Assembly: GCF_050916355.1 (NCBI RefSeq)
Contig: NZ_CP136946.1
Span: 2,542,001 to 2,606,000, forward strand
Direction of reading: 5' to 3'
DNA: 64,000 nt
Source of the DNA: Jeongeupia wiesaeckerbachi
GTDB lineage: Bacteria > Pseudomonadota > Gammaproteobacteria > Burkholderiales > Chitinibacteraceae
The position numbers and the translations under genes were made by a program. The notes under the pieces were generated by a model. The model was given only the letters and a program-made list of their open reading frames with translations. It had not been told where the DNA came from and did no database searches. Below are positions 60,370 through 64,000 of this stretch, in pieces (positions within the stretch are counted from its first letter, which is position 1; each line of letters starts with the position of its first letter).

Positions 60370-62058
60370 GTGAGGAAGATCGTAGCAACCGCGTTTGCCG
60401 GCGCACTGCTGGCCAATCTGAGCGCCTGTGGTGGCGGCAGCGACAATGCCAGCCCGACGCCCGCACCGGTACCGACCCCGGTCCCGGCTCCCACGCCGGT
60501 ACCGAGTCCCGCGCCGACTCCGGCGCCGGTACCGAGTCCCGCGCCGACTCCGGCGCCGGTGCCGCAAACCTGGTACACGACCAAGACACCGTATTCGCCG
60601 AAGCAGGACATGGCGAGCTACGAGGCGCCGCCAGCCGGCTTCAGCCCGGTGTACACCGAACTTGTCGCCCGTCACGGCTCCCGTGGGCTGTCCAGCCTGA
60701 AGTACGATGCGGCGATGTATGCGATCTGGCAGAAGGCCGCCGCCGACGGCGCGCTGACCGAGCTGGGGCAGAAACTGGGTCCGGACCTGATGCGGTTGAT
60801 GAAGGCCAATGCCTTGCTCGGCTACGGTGTTGCCGGCATTTCAACGCCGGGCTATGGCAACCTGACCGCGGTCGGCATTGCCGAACACCAGCAGCTGGCG
60901 GCGCGATTGCTCAAGCGGCTGCCGGCTTACTTCGACGATGTGGCCAAGGCTGCCGGGAGCGGCGCGGCGCGGCAGATCGTCGTGCAATCGTCCGGCGTCG
61001 ACCGGGCCGTCGACAGCGCCAGTTTCTTCAGTCAGGCGCTGACGGGCAATGCGCCGGCACTCAAGCCGGTCACCGTCGCCGCCGACGCGCTGACCGCCTA
61101 TCCGGCCAATGCCCCGGTGGCACAGGCCGCAGGCGTGAACCGCTTCCTGTTGTACTTCCACAAGCTCGCCGCCAAAACCGATCTGGTCAGCGACCCCGCC
61201 AGCCCGTATTACCAGACGTATCAGGACAGCCTGGCGTTCCAGGCCTACGCCGCCGATGCCGATCTGAGCGCCAAACTGGCCGGATTCAATGCCGACCCGG
61301 CACTGAAGGTTGCCGCGCGCGCGGTGCTCGAGCGCTTGTTCACCAAGGCTTTCGTCGACAGGATCGATAACGGCACTTACAGCTTTGCCAACAGCGGCAG
61401 CTTCAGCTTCACCAGCGACGACGGCAAGTTCACCAACACGCTGACCGGTGACGGCAAGACGACGGTGAAAGGCATCGTTGATGCGGTGTCGATGTTGTAC
61501 AACGTTTACGTGATCACGCCGGCCTTCAAGGGCACGCTCGATCTCGATTTCAGCGCCTATCTGCCGGATGCGCAGGCCAGGGCCTTCGCCTACCTGCAGG
61601 ATGCGCAGGACTTCTACGCGATGGGGCCGGGCATGAGCGAAGCCGGCTCGGTCACGTTCAGGATGGCCACCGCGCTGCGCGAGGATTTCTTCAACGAGGT
61701 CGACGCCATCGCCAAGGGCCAGCTCGGCCGTGCGGCCAAGCTGCGCTTCACGCATGCCGAAATCATCGTTCCGTTTTCGTCCAGCCTCGGGTTGGCCAAC
61801 GTCTACGTGCCGGTGCCCAAGGCGCAGACCTACAGCTACGACAATAATCCGTGGCGTGGCGAGCTGGTGTCGCCGATGGCCGCCAATGTGCAGTGGGATG
61901 TCTATCGCGATGCCGGTGGCAGGCTGCTGGTGAAGATGCTCTACAACGAGCGCGAGACGGCCTTCAAGGCGGACTGCGAGGGCGCCCGTTACAGTGCCGG
62001 CAGCAACTTCTACGACTATGGCAAGCTGAAAGCCTGCTACGGTCACGTGGCAAGCTGA
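60370..62058 (+). CDS. Histidine-type phosphatase lipoprotein, MINPP-like (phytase)
   Basis: This 562-residue surface or periplasmic phosphatase has a lipoprotein signal (lipid-linked Cys20, LSAC), a Pro/Ala/Thr/Val spacer (about 28-66), then a histidine acid phosphatase domain. The catalytic motif is RHGSR (Arg101, His102) and the proton-donor motif HAE lies in RFTHAEIIVPF near the C-terminus; HAE rather than HD is the mark of the multiple inositol polyphosphate phosphatase group, which degrades phytate. The start is a GTG (nothing better lies before the signal peptide). Its place after the phosphonate locus fits phosphate scavenging. Confidence 0.85.
   Translation: MRKIVATAFAGALLANLSACGGGSDNASPTPAPVPTPVPAPTPVPSPAPTPAPVPSPAPTPAPVPQTWYTTKTPYSPKQDMASYEAPPAGFSPVYTELVARHGSRGLSSLKYDAAMYAIWQKAAADGALTELGQKLGPDLMRLMKANALLGYGVAGISTPGYGNLTAVGIAEHQQLAARLLKRLPAYFDDVAKAAGSGAARQIVVQSSGVDRAVDSASFFSQALTGNAPALKPVTVAADALTAYPANAPVAQAAGVNRFLLYFHKLAAKTDLVSDPASPYYQTYQDSLAFQAYAADADLSAKLAGFNADPALKVAARAVLERLFTKAFVDRIDNGTYSFANSGSFSFTSDDGKFTNTLTGDGKTTVKGIVDAVSMLYNVYVITPAFKGTLDLDFSAYLPDAQARAFAYLQDAQDFYAMGPGMSEAGSVTFRMATALREDFFNEVDAIAKGQLGRAAKLRFTHAEIIVPFSSSLGLANVYVPVPKAQTYSYDNNPWRGELVSPMAANVQWDVYRDAGGRLLVKMLYNERETAFKADCEGARYSAGSNFYDYGKLKACYGHVAS
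60495..60560 (+). repeat. 30-bp tandem duplication in the phosphatase linker
   Basis: The unit 60495-60524 is repeated exactly at 60525-60554, and a partial third copy follows. It encodes the PVPSPAPTPA repeat between the lipid anchor and the catalytic domain. A 30-base unit keeps the frame. Confidence 0.9.
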
Positions 62059-62094
62059 GCCGGTCCGGCCCCGACCGCCTGGCGGCGGGGGCGT

Positions 62095-62826
62095 TCAGTC
62101 CAGCCCGAGCAGGCTGCGCAGATCGCGCATGTCGAGTACCTGGTTACCGGACGCAGGGGCCTGCATCAGCAGCACGCACGCTTCGGCGATCCTCGGGCTG
62201 GTCAGCGGCGTGGCCGAACGCGGCAGCATGTAGGCGAACTGGGCCAGATAGGCCGAGTGGAACCGCGCCAGCCAGCCTTGTCCGGCCGGTGGCGTCCTGA
62301 AGACGGTCGGATGGACATGCGCCACGCGTTCGAACGGCAACAGCGCCAGCTGCCGGCCGGTTTCGCCGGCGGCCAGCGGCAGGTGGCGCATCATCTGCGT
62401 GCTCGGCGCCATTGCCTCGATCAGGCAGAACTGGCGCGCGCCCGCCCGCGCAGCGGCCTGCGCGATCGGGACGATGTCGTCATGGGACACGGCGTGCAGG
62501 CCGGCATCGCGCTGGTTGGCCAGGCCGCGCTCGCCGACATGGCAGTACACGTCGTCGACCTGCGGCAGGCGGATGGCCGCCAGTTCGGCATGATCGAGCG
62601 GATCGCCGGGCAGCTGGATCTCGTCGCAGCGCGACGTGCTGCTGAGCAGCGGTTTGCTCGTCAGCACCCAGACGTGGCGGTACTCGACCAGCAGCCGGTT
62701 CAGCAGTGCTTCGCCGAGCCGGTTGACCGCACCGGCAATCAGCGCGGTGCGGCGTTCGTCCTGCGGCGGCGCGACACCCTGCAGCGCGCCGCGCAGGTCG
62801 AGGTGCGGTCTGATTACCGGCTTCAT
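62095..62826 (-). CDS. NAD(P)-binding Rossmann-like protein, uncharacterised
   Basis: This is a 243-residue protein. After a short leader, TALIAGAVNRLGEALLNRLL reads as a Rossmann nucleotide loop, and the following layout (HAELAAIRLPQVDDVYCHVG; AGARQFCLIEAMAPS) resembles NmrA/atypical SDR proteins without the YxxxK catalytic pair. Its function is unknown. The ATG at 62826 overlaps the hrpA stop by four bases, so it is translated with hrpA. It converges with the phosphatase gene. Confidence 0.75.
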   Translation of the reverse strand: MKPVIRPHLDLRGALQGVAPPQDERRTALIAGAVNRLGEALLNRLLVEYRHVWVLTSKPLLSSTSRCDEIQLPGDPLDHAELAAIRLPQVDDVYCHVGERGLANQRDAGLHAVSHDDIVPIAQAAARAGARQFCLIEAMAPSTQMMRHLPLAAGETGRQLALLPFERVAHVHPTVFRTPPAGQGWLARFHSAYLAQFAYMLPRSATPLTSPRIAEACVLLMQAPASGNQVLDMRDLRSLLGLD

Positions 62827-64000
62827 CGGCGGGTGATCTCGTCCCAGGTCTTGTTCAGCCGCTTCAGCGACACCGGATACGGCGTTTTCAGCTCCTGCGC
62901 GAACAGCGAGATGCGCAGCTCTTCGATCATCCAGCGGAACGGCGCCAGCGGCGCGGTATCGCGGCCTTCGCGCTGCCACTTGTCGAGTTCGCTCTCCCAG
63001 CGTTGCCATAGCTCGGTGATCTCGGCGTTGCGCTGGCCGTCGCGCTGCGGGTTGGCGACGCGCTTTTCCAGCCGGATGCGGATCGCCTTCAAGTACAGCG
63101 GCAGCCGTGGCAACTGCTCCCACGGCGTCGCGGCGAGGAAGCCCTGATACACCAGTGTGCCGAGCTGCTGGTTCAGCGCGTGGGCGAGGTTGCCGGACTT
63201 GTTCGCCACCATCACCACCGGCACGTATTCGGCGACCACCGCCGCCAGTGTGCGGACCACGGCATCGCGCACGCTCGGCAGCCGGACCTTGGCGCGCGAT
63301 TTCTGGTTGTCGAACTCCTTCTTGCTGCGCGGTGCGTCGTCATCACCGACGAAGGCGCGGTCGCAGATCGCCGCGACGATGTCGGCCATCAACTGGTCGG
63401 CGTTCTGCGTGCTGCGCAGCGCGATCGCGTGCTGCTGGAAGTTCGGCACCGATTTTTCCAGTTGTTTGACGTGCTCTTTCAATTCGAGCCGCATCAGCCG
63501 CACCACGCCCTGGCGGTGTGCTGCAGCGGCCGCATGCGCGGTATCGAACAGCCGGATGGCGCAAGCGTCTTCGTCGGGCACCAGCGCCGGATAGCCGGTC
63601 AGCTTGCGGCCGTGGCGCTTGAAGGTGATCTGCTCGGGCAGGTCGCCGAAGTCCCATTTCACGATGCCGGATTTTTCGATGCTGTTGTCGTCGGCCTCGT
63701 CGCGGAAGGTCAGCTGCGCGGCTTCGCCGAGCTGGGCGCGGATCGCGATCAGGTCGCGCCCGCTGGCCAGCTCCTGGCCGGCGTCGTCGACGACGCGGAA
63801 GTTCATCAGCAGGTGGGGCGGCAGCACGCTGGCGTCGAAATCGTCGGCGGTCACGGTCAGGCCGGTACCGCGCGTCACCGCATGCGCCAGCTGCGGCAGC
63901 AGCGGCGCTTCGCGGTCGGCCTTGTCAAGCTCAAGCAGCATTTTGGTCGCGAACTCGGGCACCGGTACGCAGACGCGGCGGATGGTTTTCGGCAGCGATT
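62823..64000 (-). CDS. hrpA: ATP-dependent RNA helicase HrpA, C-terminal part (runs off the window)
   Basis: The frame stays open to the last base; about 392 codons are visible. The sequence is the C-terminal DUF3418-type region of HrpA: LPKTIRRVCVPVPEFATKML near the window edge, then GIVKWDFGDLPEQITFKRHG, and the C-terminal SLKRLNKTWDEITRR. The helicase core (DEAH and RecA-like domains) lies outside the window. HrpA resolves stalled ribosomes and processes mRNA. The gene for a Rossmann-like protein overlaps its stop. Confidence 0.92.
   Translation of the reverse strand, partial: SLPKTIRRVCVPVPEFATKMLLELDKADREAPLLPQLAHAVTRGTGLTVTADDFDASVLPPHLLMNFRVVDDAGQELASGRDLIAIRAQLGEAAQLTFRDEADDNSIEKSGIVKWDFGDLPEQITFKRHGRKLTGYPALVPDEDACAIRLFDTAHAAAAAHRQGVVRLMRLELKEHVKQLEKSVPNFQQHAIALRSTQNADQLMADIVAAICDRAFVGDDDAPRSKKEFDNQKSRAKVRLPSVRDAVVRTLAAVVAEYVPVVMVANKSGNLAHALNQQLGTLVYQGFLAATPWEQLPRLPLYLKAIRIRLEKRVANPQRDGQRNAEITELWQRWESELDKWQREGRDTAPLAPFRWMIEELRISLFAQELKTPYPVSLKRLNKTWDEITRR

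Overview
The window is GC-rich, densely packed chromosomal DNA from a Gram-negative proteobacterium, most likely a betaproteobacterium and perhaps a member of the Neisseriales. That guess rests on strong G/C third positions, the cysI-DUF934 pair, the tsaB-rimI-udg operon and the mix of housekeeping genes (pepN, clpB, pta, typA, hslR, hrpA); the taxonomy is inference only. I see no rRNA, tRNA, CRISPR array, transposase or phage gene. One lower-GC segment (about 17.2-19.2 kb, an EamA exporter and a divergent LysR gene) looks acquired.

Layout. 0-6 kb: a chemoreceptor, then a MalT-type LuxR regulator translationally overlapped with a CSS/EAL c-di-GMP phosphodiesterase. 6-17 kb: an enone/quinone oxidoreductase, pepN, cysI-DUF934, a MarR-MFS drug efflux pair, an NlpD-like lipoprotein, and the minus-strand operon tsaB-rimI-udg. 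17-33 kb: EamA/LysR, then a microcin C/peptide ABC transporter of the Yej type whose genes are scattered (yejA at 19.3, yejBE at 25.5-27.6, yejF at 30.0 kb), with a Na+/H+ antiporter-like permease, an SDR-DoxX/DUF2269 membrane module, a DUF2502-like periplasmic protein and a K+/H+ antiporter interposed; a roughly 180 bp palindromic element sits at the break in front of yejB. 33-51 kb: clpB with a recognisable heat-shock promoter, a diguanylate cyclase with a beta-rich sensor domain, a FUSC-type transporter, pta, typA, a secreted alginate-lyase-like PL14 protein with carbohydrate-binding modules, an SDR, hslR, a REC-REC-GGDEF protein, an M61 peptidase and a GGDEF-EAL protein.

51-62 kb is the most coherent accessory block: a 2-aminoethylphosphonate (AEP) locus. 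It codes for a periplasmic binding protein, a PhnZ-like HD oxygenase, an ABC ATPase, a fused two-domain permease, the transaminase PhnW, the phosphonatase PhnX and a phosphonate-cluster FAD oxidoreductase. Transport would bring in AEP, PhnW would make phosphonoacetaldehyde, and PhnX would release phosphate and acetaldehyde; the HD enzyme and the flavoenzyme suggest side branches for hydroxylated or N-substituted AEP. No phn regulator is visible, but three transcription-unit starts carry GTCTAGA boxes, and two of these promoters share an identical three-part layout that fits a HutC/PhnR-type GntR operator. A MINPP-like phytase lipoprotein lies just downstream, consistent with general phosphorus scavenging. 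The window ends inside hrpA.

Second messenger signalling is prominent: four proteins with GGDEF and/or EAL domains and one chemoreceptor lie within 51 kb.
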